Below, piece by piece: positions 7,285 through 14,516 of a stretch of 44,916 nucleotides of DNA. Every line of letters starts with the position of its first letter. Position 1 is the stretch's first letter. The stretch is from Ilumatobacteraceae bacterium (GTDB taxonomy: Bacteria > Actinomycetota > Acidimicrobiia > Acidimicrobiales > Iamiaceae): contig JAOBWH010000195.1 in assembly GCA_025463265.1 (NCBI GenBank), positions 1-44,916 on the forward strand. The letters run 5' to 3'. Below the pieces are notes generated by a model. It saw nothing but the letters and a program-made list of their open reading frames with translations, was not told where the DNA came from and did not search any database. The translations under genes were made by a program, and so were the position numbers.

Positions 7285-8046
7285 TCAGCGCTCCTCGGGG
7301 TACCGGTCGGTGAGCGACGCGGGCAGGCCGTCGTCGTCGACGAGGCGCCGTGCGGCGACGGCGAGGGCGAGGTAGGCGCTCCGCTCGGACGGGTCGATGG
7401 CGTCGAGGTGGCGGGCGACGGTGTCCCAGTCGCCGCGAGCCACCGGTCCGGTGAGGGCTGCTGCGGGCCCGACCTCGGCGACGTTCTGGAGGGCGCCGGC
7501 GGCCAGGTGGAGGTACGCCTCGCCGGGCACCCCGATCCCACCGGCGATGCGGTGGACCTGTCCCATGAGCGCGACGAGGTGGTTCGAGGCGACGGCCGCG
7601 GCGGCGTGGTACGCCGATCGGCCCTCGTCGGGGACCTCGAACCAGCGGCCGCCCAGGTCCGCGGCGACGCGCTGCACCAGCGGGTCGCCGGCGACGGCGA
7701 ACCAGGCGCCCGCCAGCCGCTCCGCGCCGCGCTCGGGATCGGGCAGGGCGACCAGCGGATGGACGGCCCCGCGGCGCGGGTGCCCGGCGAGCACGTCGAG
7801 GCCCAGCGATCCGGCAGCGTGGGCGATGACGGGCTGCGGCGACGGCTCGATGGCGGCCGCCACCTCGGCGACCGCCGCGTCCGGCGTGGTGATCAGCACG
7901 AGGTCGGCGCCGTCGCCCGCCCTGCGCACGTCATCACCTCGGCCGAGGAGCCCCACCACCTGCCACCCGGCGCGGTTGAGCGCCGAGGCCAGCGACCGTC
8001 CGGCGCGACCCGATCCGATCACCCGCAGCCGGGGCGCGACGGTCAC
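7285..8046 (-). CDS. Rossmann-fold DUF2520 protein (ketopantoate-reductase-like)
   Basis: A 253-residue protein with an N-terminal NAD(P)-binding Rossmann fold (LRVIGSGRAGRSLASALNRAG, residues about 6-26), then ADLVLITTPDAAV, and a C-terminal helical DUF2520 domain containing YHAAAAVASNHLVALM. This family often sits beside panC, and a role near ketopantoate reduction has been suggested from structure; the reaction is not proven. The start is the GTG at 8046, overlapping the folK stop by GTGA. Translation from further upstream would run antisense-like Arg-rich sequence and is rejected. No panE or ilvC-like gene is present in the window, which makes a reductase role plausible but unproven. Confidence 0.9.
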   Translation of the reverse strand: MTVAPRLRVIGSGRAGRSLASALNRAGWQVVGLLGRGDDVRRAGDGADLVLITTPDAAVAEVAAAIEPSPQPVIAHAAGSLGLDVLAGHPRRGAVHPLVALPDPERGAERLAGAWFAVAGDPLVQRVAADLGGRWFEVPDEGRSAYHAAAAVASNHLVALMGQVHRIAGGIGVPGEAYLHLAAGALQNVAEVGPAAALTGPVARGDWDTVARHLDAIDPSERSAYLALAVAARRLVDDDGLPASLTDRYPEER

Positions 8047-8519
8047 GGCTCCTCCGGCTCCCAGCCGACGAGCGGCTCGACCCGCTCGACCTGGCCCTGA
8101 GCACGGGCGAACACGTCCTCGTCGACCAGCTCGGGGGCGAGGTCGGCGAGCGGGGCGAGCACGAACGTGCGCTCGGACCACCGGGGATGGGGGATCACGA
8201 GGTCGGGCTCATCGACGGTGACGCCGTCGATCCAGATGATGTCGACGTCGAGCGTGCGCGGCCCCCACCGCTGCATCCGCACCCGCTGTGCGGCCGACTC
8301 GAGGCGGTGGCAGACGGCGAGCAGCTGGCGCGGCGTCAGATCGGTGTCGAGCTGGACGACCACGTTGAGGAACCGTCCCTGGTCCGGACCGCCGACCGGG
8401 TCGGTCTCGTACACCGGCGACACCGCGACGACCGCAGAGCCGAGCGACCCGACGGCCTCCGCGAGGAACTGGCGGCGGTCACCCAGGTTGGACCCGAGCG
8501 ACAAGAAGGCCCGGGTCAT
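8043..8519 (-). CDS. folK: 6-hydroxymethyl-dihydropterin pyrophosphokinase
   Basis: FolK transfers pyrophosphate from ATP to 6-hydroxymethyl-7,8-dihydropterin in folate synthesis. The 158-residue product opens with AFLSLGSNLGDR (pterin site), has VYETDPVGGPDQGRFLN near 43, and the HPPK signature RWGPRTLDVDIIW (residues about 88-100), followed by IPHPRWSERTFVLAPLADL. These are all the family hallmarks. The ATG at 8519 overlaps the folB stop (ATGA) and the end overlaps the DUF2520 start by 4 nt, so all three are tightly coupled. No folP is seen between folE and folB. Confidence 0.97.
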   Translation of the reverse strand: MTRAFLSLGSNLGDRRQFLAEAVGSLGSAVVAVSPVYETDPVGGPDQGRFLNVVVQLDTDLTPRQLLAVCHRLESAAQRVRMQRWGPRTLDVDIIWIDGVTVDEPDLVIPHPRWSERTFVLAPLADLAPELVDEDVFARAQGQVERVEPLVGWEPEEP

Positions 8520-8902
8520 GGCAGGCGGCGGATCCGCACACCCGAGGTGGCGAGGGCGTGGGGCACCGGCGGGCGGAGCTTCCGCACGGCCACGGTGACG
8601 GCGAGGACGCGCTGGTCGACGCCGATCACCGCACCGGCGATCTCGGCGGCGAGGTGCTCCAGCAGCTGCGGCTCGCCCGCCTCGACGACGCCGACCGCGG
8701 CGTCGCAGAGCGCGCCGTAGTCGATGGTGTCGGCGAGGGCGTCGGACCAACCGGAGGCGGACAGGTCGGCCTCGACGTCGAGGTCGATCTCCAGCGGCTG
8801 AGCGCGCTCGCGCTCCTCGGGCAGGGCGCCGCAGATGCCGACGACCTGGAGGCCGCGCAGCTCGATGACGTCGGCCGCGCCGCCAGCTGGAGCGTCAGCC
8901 AT
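8516..8902 (-). CDS. folB: Dihydroneopterin aldolase
   Basis: FolB cleaves 7,8-dihydroneopterin to 6-hydroxymethyl-dihydropterin and glycolaldehyde. The 128-residue protein shows the fold signature IELRGLQVVGICGALPEERERAQ; most homologues have a longer G-x-x-x-x-E segment, but the Glu is kept. DTIDYGALCDAA, EPQLLEHLAAEIAGAVI and VTVAVRKLRPPVPHAL follow, as in the family. The first 12 residues are extra. The ATG at 8902 overlaps the end of the phosphatase-like gene by 8 nt. Confidence 0.95.
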   Translation of the reverse strand: MADAPAGGAADVIELRGLQVVGICGALPEERERAQPLEIDLDVEADLSASGWSDALADTIDYGALCDAAVGVVEAGEPQLLEHLAAEIAGAVIGVDQRVLAVTVAVRKLRPPVPHALATSGVRIRRLP

Positions 8903-9410
8903 TGCCGGCCAGCTCCAGGGCGACGGTGACCAGCTCCCGCGCCGGGGGACCGAGCTGGCGGTGCAGCAGCCGTTCGGTGAGCGAGATGGCCTTGGGTCCC
9001 GAGGGGACGAGCCCGGTCCACACGAGGTACCCGGCGATGAGGCCCGACAGGCGATCGCCCAGCTCCTCGCCGTGGATCAGGACCTTGGCGTCGGGGACGG
9101 CGAGCAGCGACTGGAGCTCGGGGTAGAAGGCGGCGAGGTAGGTGGCGGCGTCGTCGTGGTTGCCGAACGGGCGGTGCTGCCACACGACGCCGAGCTCGTC
9201 GTAGTTGTGGAGGTTGGCCGGCGACGCCACGATCGAGATGACGGGGGCGAACCCCTGCTCGCGCACCCAGATGATCTCCTCCTGCCGGCGCACGCGCCGG
9301 TGGTTGGACCCGTACCCGCCCGGGCGCTCGCACACGGCGAGACTGCCCTTGATCACCCAACGGAAGTTGCGCGGCTCGATGCCCTGCGCCCACTTGCCCT
9401 TCACAGCCAC
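8895..9410 (-). CDS. Dual-specificity-phosphatase-like protein lacking the catalytic Cys
   Basis: A 171-residue protein. The C-terminal half has the layout of a Cys-based protein phosphatase: a strand pair (FAPVISIVASPANL), WQHRPFGNHDD where the general-acid loop would be, a helix (YLAAFYPELQSLL), then VLIHGEELGDRLSGLIAGYL. In real enzymes that last block is HCx5R followed by S/T-G. Here it reads H113-G114-x5-R120, so the nucleophilic Cys is Gly. It is therefore either a pseudophosphatase, perhaps binding a phosphorylated ligand, or a convergent look-alike. It sits inside the folate operon between folE and folB, overlapping folB. The GTG at 9410 is used; a GTG at 9404 is an alternative. Confidence 0.85.
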   Translation of the reverse strand: MAVKGKWAQGIEPRNFRWVIKGSLAVCERPGGYGSNHRRVRRQEEIIWVREQGFAPVISIVASPANLHNYDELGVVWQHRPFGNHDDAATYLAAFYPELQSLLAVPDAKVLIHGEELGDRLSGLIAGYLVWTGLVPSGPKAISLTERLLHRQLGPPARELVTVALELAGNG

Positions 9411-9551
9411 CGGCTGTTCTCCATCTGCTCAGGGTCGTCACCAGCGGACGACCGGTCTGCGGAACCTGCGGCGCCGAGGGCGGCCGCGGTGTCCGGCAGG
9501 ATTCCCATCGCCACCGGACGCACGGGAGACAATGGTATCCAGGCCGTCAAA

Positions 9552-9573
9552 TCGAGATCTCCGATGATCTCGA
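9552..9573. repeat. Hairpin-forming inverted repeat after folE
   Basis: TCGAGATC and GATCTCGA are exact reverse complements separated by TCCGAT. The repeat begins 6 nt past the folE stop, in the 169-nt gap before the phosphatase-like gene. On the minus strand the hairpin is followed by ATTTGACG, too short a T-run for a classical terminator. It may slow transcription or protect the folE 3' end. I see no gene in 9411-9579. Confidence 0.4.
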
Positions 9574-9579
9574 CGCAGG

Positions 9580-10148
<569 letters not shown>

Positions 10149-10152
<4 letters not shown>

Positions 10153-10730
10153 TTGATCTGGTCCAGACCGGACGCAGCGAGCAGCTGGAGGGTGGGTACG
10201 TCGATCGGCTCGAGCTTTCCCTCCGCCCGGCTGGAGAGGGTCAGGAGGTACGGGCCGGACTTGACCTGGAGCAGGGAGGTCTCCTCGGTCGACGAGGAGA
10301 AGGCCCCGTCGCCCAGGTCGGCCACATCGGCGGCACCGATGGTGCCGTCCTGGAGGTCCGCGTACTGCTCGAGCAGCGCCGCCTGGTCCTTGCCGAAATC
10401 GCGGATCTCGATCCGCAGGTTCAGCGAGTCGCCGTTGGGCTCGGTGCGCTGCCAGGCGCAGGTCTCGCCGTGGACCGCATCGCCGTCCTTGCCGATGGCG
10501 GCCGGGGGGAGGCGCTTGAAGTTCTCCTCCCCTCCGATCAGGTCCTTGATCTGGTCGAGCTCGTAGGCGTAGCAGAGCCCGATGTCGTTGGAGCCCTTCG
10601 GCGGGTCCTGGAAGGTGATCTTCCCGCGATCGTTGGCGGCCGTCTTCTTGTCGTCGCTGCTGCACGCCGCTGCGCTCAACAGCAGCGCGACGGCCAGCAC
10701 ACCGGCACCCAGGGTCCGCATCCGTGACAT
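10149..10730 (-). CDS. Secreted lipoprotein, DUF3558-like
   Basis: A 193-residue protein with a lipoprotein signal: MSRMR, a hydrophobic core and the lipobox LSAAACS, so Cys23 should be lipidated after cleavage. The mature part has two Cys (near residues 53 and 91) set as in actinobacterial DUF3558 lipoproteins, with [19 protein letters not shown] and GETCAWQR. Function is unknown; it probably sits on the outer face of the membrane. It is wedged between hpt and folE and overlaps folE by 4 nt, which looks like operon packing and does not show a role in folate synthesis. Confidence 0.85.
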
Positions 10731-10769
10731 GGGCGCCGACGCTAGCTCCGCGGGCCGGAGGCCCCAAGG

Positions 10770-11345
10770 TCAGTGATCGTCGGCGTCGGCGAGGTAGGAG
10801 GCGACGTAGGGCAGGTTCCGGTAGCGGTCCGACACGTCGAGCCCGTAGCCCACGACGAAGTCCGGCGGGATCCGGAAGCCGACGTACTTGAGATCCGGGT
10901 CCCGCTTCTGGAGGCCCTCGCGGACGAGCAGGGCGCAGACCTCCACGCTGGCGGGGTTGCGGGCGAGGAGGTTCTTGCGCAGGTAGGCGAGCGTCAGGCC
11001 GCTGTCGATGATGTCCTCGACGATCAGCACGTGGCGGCCGGTCAGATCGAGGTCGAGGTCCTTCACGATGCGCACGACGCCGCTGGACTTGGTGGCGTTG
11101 CCGTAGGAGGACACGGCCATGAAGTCGAACTCGACGGGGAGGGCGATCTCCCGGGCGAGGTCGGCCATGAACATGATCGCCCCCTTGAGCACCCCGACCA
11201 GGAGGGGCGGGCTCCCGGTGTAGTCGGCGGTGATCTGGGCGCCGAGCTCGGCGGTGCGCTGCCGCAGCTCATCGGTGCTCACCACGACCCGGCCGATGTG
11301 GGGGTCGCCCTCGTAGGGGCCGACGGGAGCGGAGGCGTCACTCAT
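10770..11345 (-). CDS. hpt: Hypoxanthine phosphoribosyltransferase
   Basis: Hpt salvages hypoxanthine or guanine with PRPP. The 191-residue product contains [20 protein letters not shown] near residue 48, the flexible-loop region [11 protein letters not shown] near 79, the PRPP-binding signature [14 protein letters not shown] (about 105-118), then [18 protein letters not shown] with the purine-contacting Lys and aromatic residues. The ATG at 11345 overlaps the tilS stop by 8 nt. hpt next to tilS is a widespread actinobacterial arrangement; ftsH, which often follows, is absent here. Confidence 0.96.
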   Translation of the reverse strand: MSDASAPVGPYEGDPHIGRVVVSTDELRQRTAELGAQITADYTGSPPLLVGVLKGAIMFMADLAREIALPVEFDFMAVSSYGNATKSSGVVRIVKDLDLDLTGRHVLIVEDIIDSGLTLAYLRKNLLARNPASVEVCALLVREGLQKRDPDLKYVGFRIPPDFVVGYGLDVSDRYRNLPYVASYLADADDH

Positions 11346-12231
11346 GGGCGGCATCCTGCCATGGCTCGGACCTGCTGACCGACAGGCGGCCGTGCGAGCG
11401 CGCCACCCGCCACCCGCCCACGATCTCGGTGGCGACGACGGCGCCGCGGGCGACGTCGAGCACGCGCCCGACCGCAGCGGCATCGACGCCGTACCCCTCG
11501 CCCACCCCTTCGGCGACCAGCCAGGCGCGCACCGCTGCGCCGGCGACGGCCACGGGCGCACCGGCGAGGTCGGCGGCCACGGTGGGGTCCAGCAGGGCTG
11601 CCGCCGCACCGAGCGCGGCAGCGACGTCCGCGAACAGGTCGGCCTGGCGGACGAGCACCGGCACCGGGTCACGGTCGCCGATGTCCGCGATGAGCGGCAG
11701 CAGCTCGTGGCGCACCCGGTTGCGGCGGAAGCGCGGATCGTCGTTGGACGGGTCCCGGACCACCACGAGCCCGAGGGCGTCGCAGAGGGCCGTGGTCTCG
11801 TGGCGGCGCAGGTCCAGCAGCGGACGCTGCGGGCCGCGAGCGATGCCCACGGCACCGGCGGGGCCCGCCCCGCGCAGCAGGTGCAGCAGCACCGTCTCGG
11901 CCCGGTCGTCGGCGGTGTGGCCGGTGAGCACCCCCGCGGGCAGCACCCCGTAGCGCGCCGCCCGGGCCCGCGCCTCGAGGTTCGGGCCGTCGGGCACCTC
12001 CACCCGGTGGGACCGGAACCCCGCACCCAACCGCGATGCGGCGTCAGCGGCGACCGCGGCCTCTGCGTCGGATCCGGGCCGCAGGCCGTGGTCCACGTGG
12101 ACGGCCTCGACCTGGCACCCAGCCGCCACAGCAAGGGCGACGAGGGCCAGCGAGTCGGGTCCGCCGGAGCACGCACAGGCGACCGGCGTGCCCGCCGGCG
12201 GGAACGCCGAACGGGCCAGCAGCTCGACCAC
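11338..12231 (-). CDS. tilS: tRNA(Ile)-lysidine synthetase
   Basis: TilS modifies C34 of the minor tRNA-Ile to lysidine so that it reads AUA. The product has the PP-loop ATPase motif CACSGGPDSLALVALAV near the N-terminus, VDHGLRPGSDAEA, ARAARYGVLPAGVLTGHTADD, then HLLRGAG and RPLLDLRR, and the second conserved block DPSNDDPRFRRNRVRHELLP. The C-terminal part is short, as in actinobacteria. The true start is uncertain. The frame is open far upstream, but that part overlaps the DUF2342 gene; the GTG at 12231 gives about 297 residues and a sensible N-terminus. No clear ribosome binding site is present. Confidence 0.92.
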   Translation of the reverse strand: MVELLARSAFPPAGTPVACACSGGPDSLALVALAVAAGCQVEAVHVDHGLRPGSDAEAAVAADAASRLGAGFRSHRVEVPDGPNLEARARAARYGVLPAGVLTGHTADDRAETVLLHLLRGAGPAGAVGIARGPQRPLLDLRRHETTALCDALGLVVVRDPSNDDPRFRRNRVRHELLPLIADIGDRDPVPVLVRQADLFADVAAALGAAAALLDPTVAADLAGAPVAVAGAAVRAWLVAEGVGEGYGVDAAAVGRVLDVARGAVVATEIVGGWRVARSHGRLSVSRSEPWQDAAHE

Positions 12232-12260
12232 CAGCGGGTGGGCGAGGTCGACCGGCTCGT

Positions 12261-13328
12261 TCAGGCTGCGACGGTGGGGACGACCCGGGCGATCCACGCC
12301 TGCGGATCCCGGATCTCTTCGATGGTCGGCAGGTTGGCCGGGTCGATCCAGGCCACGTCGAGCAGCTCGGTGCCGCCCTCCTTCTCGACCGCCTCGATGA
12401 AGCGCTCGCCCTGCTCGTACTGCTTCATCTTGGCTTCGAGCCCGATGAACTTCTGCAGGAACTTGGTGAACGGGTTGGCCTGGGCGCGGCGGGCGCGCAG
12501 CACGGCGCCGAAGCGGTCGGCGCTGGGGATCTGGTCGGCCCCGGCCCGGTCCATGGTCACGTCGCCGTGGCCCTCGAGCAGGCTCATCAGCCCGGCCACC
12601 TGATCGAGCACGAGGCGCTGGTCGGGGGAGGCCAAGATGGCCATCACGCCGCCGTCGTCGAGCGGGTTCTTCCCGCTGCGGGCATCGGCGGCGAGGCGTC
12701 CGAGCGCGTCGAGGAACCGCTTCGGGTCCGGGTCGACGGCATCGACGGTCTGCGCGACCAGGCCGAGGAAGTGCTCGCGCATCCAGGGGATGCCGGTGAA
12801 CTGCGCCCGGTGCGTGACCTCGTGGAGGGCCAGCCAGTGGCGGAACTCCCGGGGCGGGAAGGCGAACTTCTTCTCCAGCCCGATGATGTTCGGGCCCACG
12901 TAGTACACGATGTCCTGGTCCTCGGGGTTCTCGTCCTCGACGACCAGGAGGTCGTACTGGCCGAGCACCCGAGACGACATCCACCCGAGCACCATGCCCA
13001 TCTCGGCGGCGGCGACGCGGCTGGCGACCGGGGCGAAGGGGTTGGAGGCCAGGTTCTCCTCGAGCCGGTTCGTGATGGGGCGCAGCAGGCGCTGGAACGA
13101 CGCGATGTTGGCGCGCACCCAGCCCTCCCGGTCGGTGACCCGGGCCCGGGCGAGGCCCGACGCGCTGCGCAGACCGGTGGCCTCGGCGACCTGCTGCTCC
13201 GCCAGCGCGGTCAGCTCCTCGAAGTCCGTGGTCAGCGAGGCGTAGTGGTACGACTCCGCGAACGGCTCACGCCCGGCTGCTCGAACCGCAACCTTCTCGG
13301 CCAGCGCCCAGTCGACCGCAGCAGCCAC
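12261..13328 (-). CDS. Zinc metalloprotease-like DUF2342 protein (F420-associated family)
   Basis: A 355-residue protein of the family annotated as coenzyme F420 biosynthesis-associated or zinc-dependent metalloprotease (DUF2342). It has an HExxH site in HWLALHEVTHRAQF (residues about 163-176), MMxR-like segments typical of the family (MGMVLGWMSSRVLGQYDLLV), EGHGDVTMDRAGAD with a candidate third ligand Glu, and a C-terminal QKFIGLEAKMKQYEQGERFI. Peptidase activity has not been shown for the family as far as I know, and no F420 synthesis gene is nearby. It lies just upstream of tilS on the same strand and the tilS start region overlaps its end closely. Confidence 0.92.
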   Translation of the reverse strand: MAAAVDWALAEKVAVRAAGREPFAESYHYASLTTDFEELTALAEQQVAEATGLRSASGLARARVTDREGWVRANIASFQRLLRPITNRLEENLASNPFAPVASRVAAAEMGMVLGWMSSRVLGQYDLLVVEDENPEDQDIVYYVGPNIIGLEKKFAFPPREFRHWLALHEVTHRAQFTGIPWMREHFLGLVAQTVDAVDPDPKRFLDALGRLAADARSGKNPLDDGGVMAILASPDQRLVLDQVAGLMSLLEGHGDVTMDRAGADQIPSADRFGAVLRARRAQANPFTKFLQKFIGLEAKMKQYEQGERFIEAVEKEGGTELLDVAWIDPANLPTIEEIRDPQAWIARVVPTVAA

Positions 13329-13334
13329 CGGCGA

Positions 13335-13472
13335 TCAGTTCTGGCCGCGCGGCGGGTACTTGGGCTTCACGACCTTGTTGAGGTAGCCGACGATGGTGGC
13401 GACCCCGAACAGAACGGCCCCGAGGGCGAGGGGCACGGCGATCCAGTAGTGCCAGACGTTCGCGAACAGCAT
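13335..13472 (-). CDS. 45-residue single-pass membrane microprotein
   Basis: ATG at 13472 to TGA at 13335 encodes MLFANVWHYWIAVPLALGAV followed by LFGVATIVGYLNKVVKPKYP and PRGQN. It has one strong transmembrane helix (about residues 9-31) and a basic, Pro-rich cytoplasmic tail. Codon third positions are mostly G or C, as in the neighbouring genes. It ends 6 nt before the start of the DUF2342 gene, so it is probably translated with it. Tiny proteins of this shape beside DUF2342 genes may be a conserved partner; that is inference. No named family is recognised. Confidence 0.75.
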   Translation of the reverse strand: MLFANVWHYWIAVPLALGAVLFGVATIVGYLNKVVKPKYPPRGQN

Positions 13473-13520
13473 GCGGTTGATCCTACGGGTGTGCGGGGCG
13501 GACGCGGAAAGCCGGCACGA

Positions 13521-13757
13521 TCAGCCTGGCTGCTGCTCGCGCTGGATGGCGTTGGCGATGCGGGCGCGAAGCGCCTCGGGCACCTCTTCGAAGCACCGGC
13601 TCTTCACCACGATCCTCAGCTCCGCCTCGAAGTCGTAGGCCTCCAGGCACGGCGAGCAGTCATCGAGGTGCTGCTGGATGTGCACGCGATCGTCGTCGGT
13701 GAGCTGACCGTCGAGGTAGAGGTACAACTCCCGGAGGGTTTCGTTGCAGTCGGCCAT
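13521..13757 (-). CDS. rsrA: Anti-sigma factor, RsrA/mycothiol-system type (ZAS zinc finger)
   Basis: A 78-residue redox anti-sigma factor. It has Cys4 near the start and the ZAS motif H30-x3-C34-x2-C37 in QHLDDCSPCLEAYDFE, the same pattern as RsrA of Streptomyces, where zinc release on disulfide formation frees SigR. LRELYLYLDGQLTDDDR is also typical. It follows the sigma-factor gene with a 12-nt gap and is surely co-transcribed. The expected role is to hold the sigma factor in reducing conditions and release it under thiol oxidation. Confidence 0.93.
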   Translation of the reverse strand: MADCNETLRELYLYLDGQLTDDDRVHIQQHLDDCSPCLEAYDFEAELRIVVKSRCFEEVPEALRARIANAIQREQQPG

Positions 13758-13769
13758 CGGGGATCCTGG

Positions 13770-14387
13770 TCAGTGCTCGGTGCCGGGGGCACTCGGGACA
13801 GGGGCGGGTTCATCGTCAGCTTCGACCCGGTCGGCGAGTCCGTGCGTGACGGCGTACTCGTACAACGCCTTCTGCAGCGCCTTTCTTCCCCGGTGCAGCC
13901 GGCTCATCACCGTGCCGATCGGGATGTCGAGGATCTCGGCGATCTCCTTGTAGGAGAACCCCTCGACATCGGCGAGCAGGACGGCCATGCGGAAGTTCTC
14001 CGGGAGCTCCTCGATCGCCGTCTTGACCTCGGCCTCGCTGAAGGTGTCCATCAGCTCGTCCTCGGCGCTGCGCCCGGACCGTGCCGCCTCGAGGCCGCCG
14101 AGCCGGCGGTACAGGTACAGGTCCTCGACCTCGTCGAGGTCGGTCTCGTCGGGACGCCGCTGCTTGGCCCGGTACGAGTTGATGTAGGTGTTGGTGAGGA
14201 TGCGGTACATCCACGCCTTCAGGTTGGTGCCGTCCTGGTAGCCGCCGAAGCCGCGGTAGGCCCGGAGGTACGTCTCCTGCACCAGGTCGTCGGCGTCGGC
14301 GGGGTTGCGGGTCATCCGCAGCGCACCGGAGTACAGGGAGTCCATGAGCGGCATCGCCTGCTCGGTGAACGTCGCCTGATCAGCCAT
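13770..14387 (-). CDS. sigR: ECF sigma factor, SigR/SigH type
   Basis: A 205-residue ECF sigma factor of the thiol-oxidative-stress group. Region 2 spans about residues 14-80 ([19 protein letters not shown], then [20 protein letters not shown]). Region 4 spans about 125-178 ([46 protein letters not shown]). The [14 protein letters not shown] stretch is characteristic of SigR/SigH/SigE-like proteins paired with ZAS anti-sigma factors. It is followed directly by rsrA. I could not see a convincing SigR-type promoter (GGAAT...GTT) in the 129-bp gap to the divergent GGDEF-EAL gene. Confidence 0.93.
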   Translation of the reverse strand: MADQATFTEQAMPLMDSLYSGALRMTRNPADADDLVQETYLRAYRGFGGYQDGTNLKAWMYRILTNTYINSYRAKQRRPDETDLDEVEDLYLYRRLGGLEAARSGRSAEDELMDTFSEAEVKTAIEELPENFRMAVLLADVEGFSYKEIAEILDIPIGTVMSRLHRGRKALQKALYEYAVTHGLADRVEADDEPAPVPSAPGTEH

Positions 14388-14516
14388 CCGTCCAACCTAG
14401 CGCCGGGGGCCGACGTCGGCCCCTGGGGCGGTGGGGCGATCGGGCCGTTCACCTCAGGCTGCGCCTCTCCGTGGCCGATGGCACACTGTGCGAGGCGGAG
14501 ACGGAGGGAAGCACCT

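Noticed and set aside
7284-7541. N-terminal extension of panC
   Set aside because: The extra sequence is Ser/Pro/Thr-rich and out of frame over the DUF2520 gene; the GTG at 7283 gives the standard PanC length.
9411-9579. A gene in the gap between folE and the phosphatase-like gene
   Set aside because: The open frame crossing it is out of frame with folE and has no start or conserved content; only the hairpin stands out.
12036-14516. A long plus-strand open frame leading into the first GGDEF-EAL gene
   Set aside because: It is antisense to tilS, DUF2342, rsrA and sigR, reads as low-complexity sequence, and the GTG at 14517 has its own strong ribosome binding site. Open antisense frames are expected at this GC.
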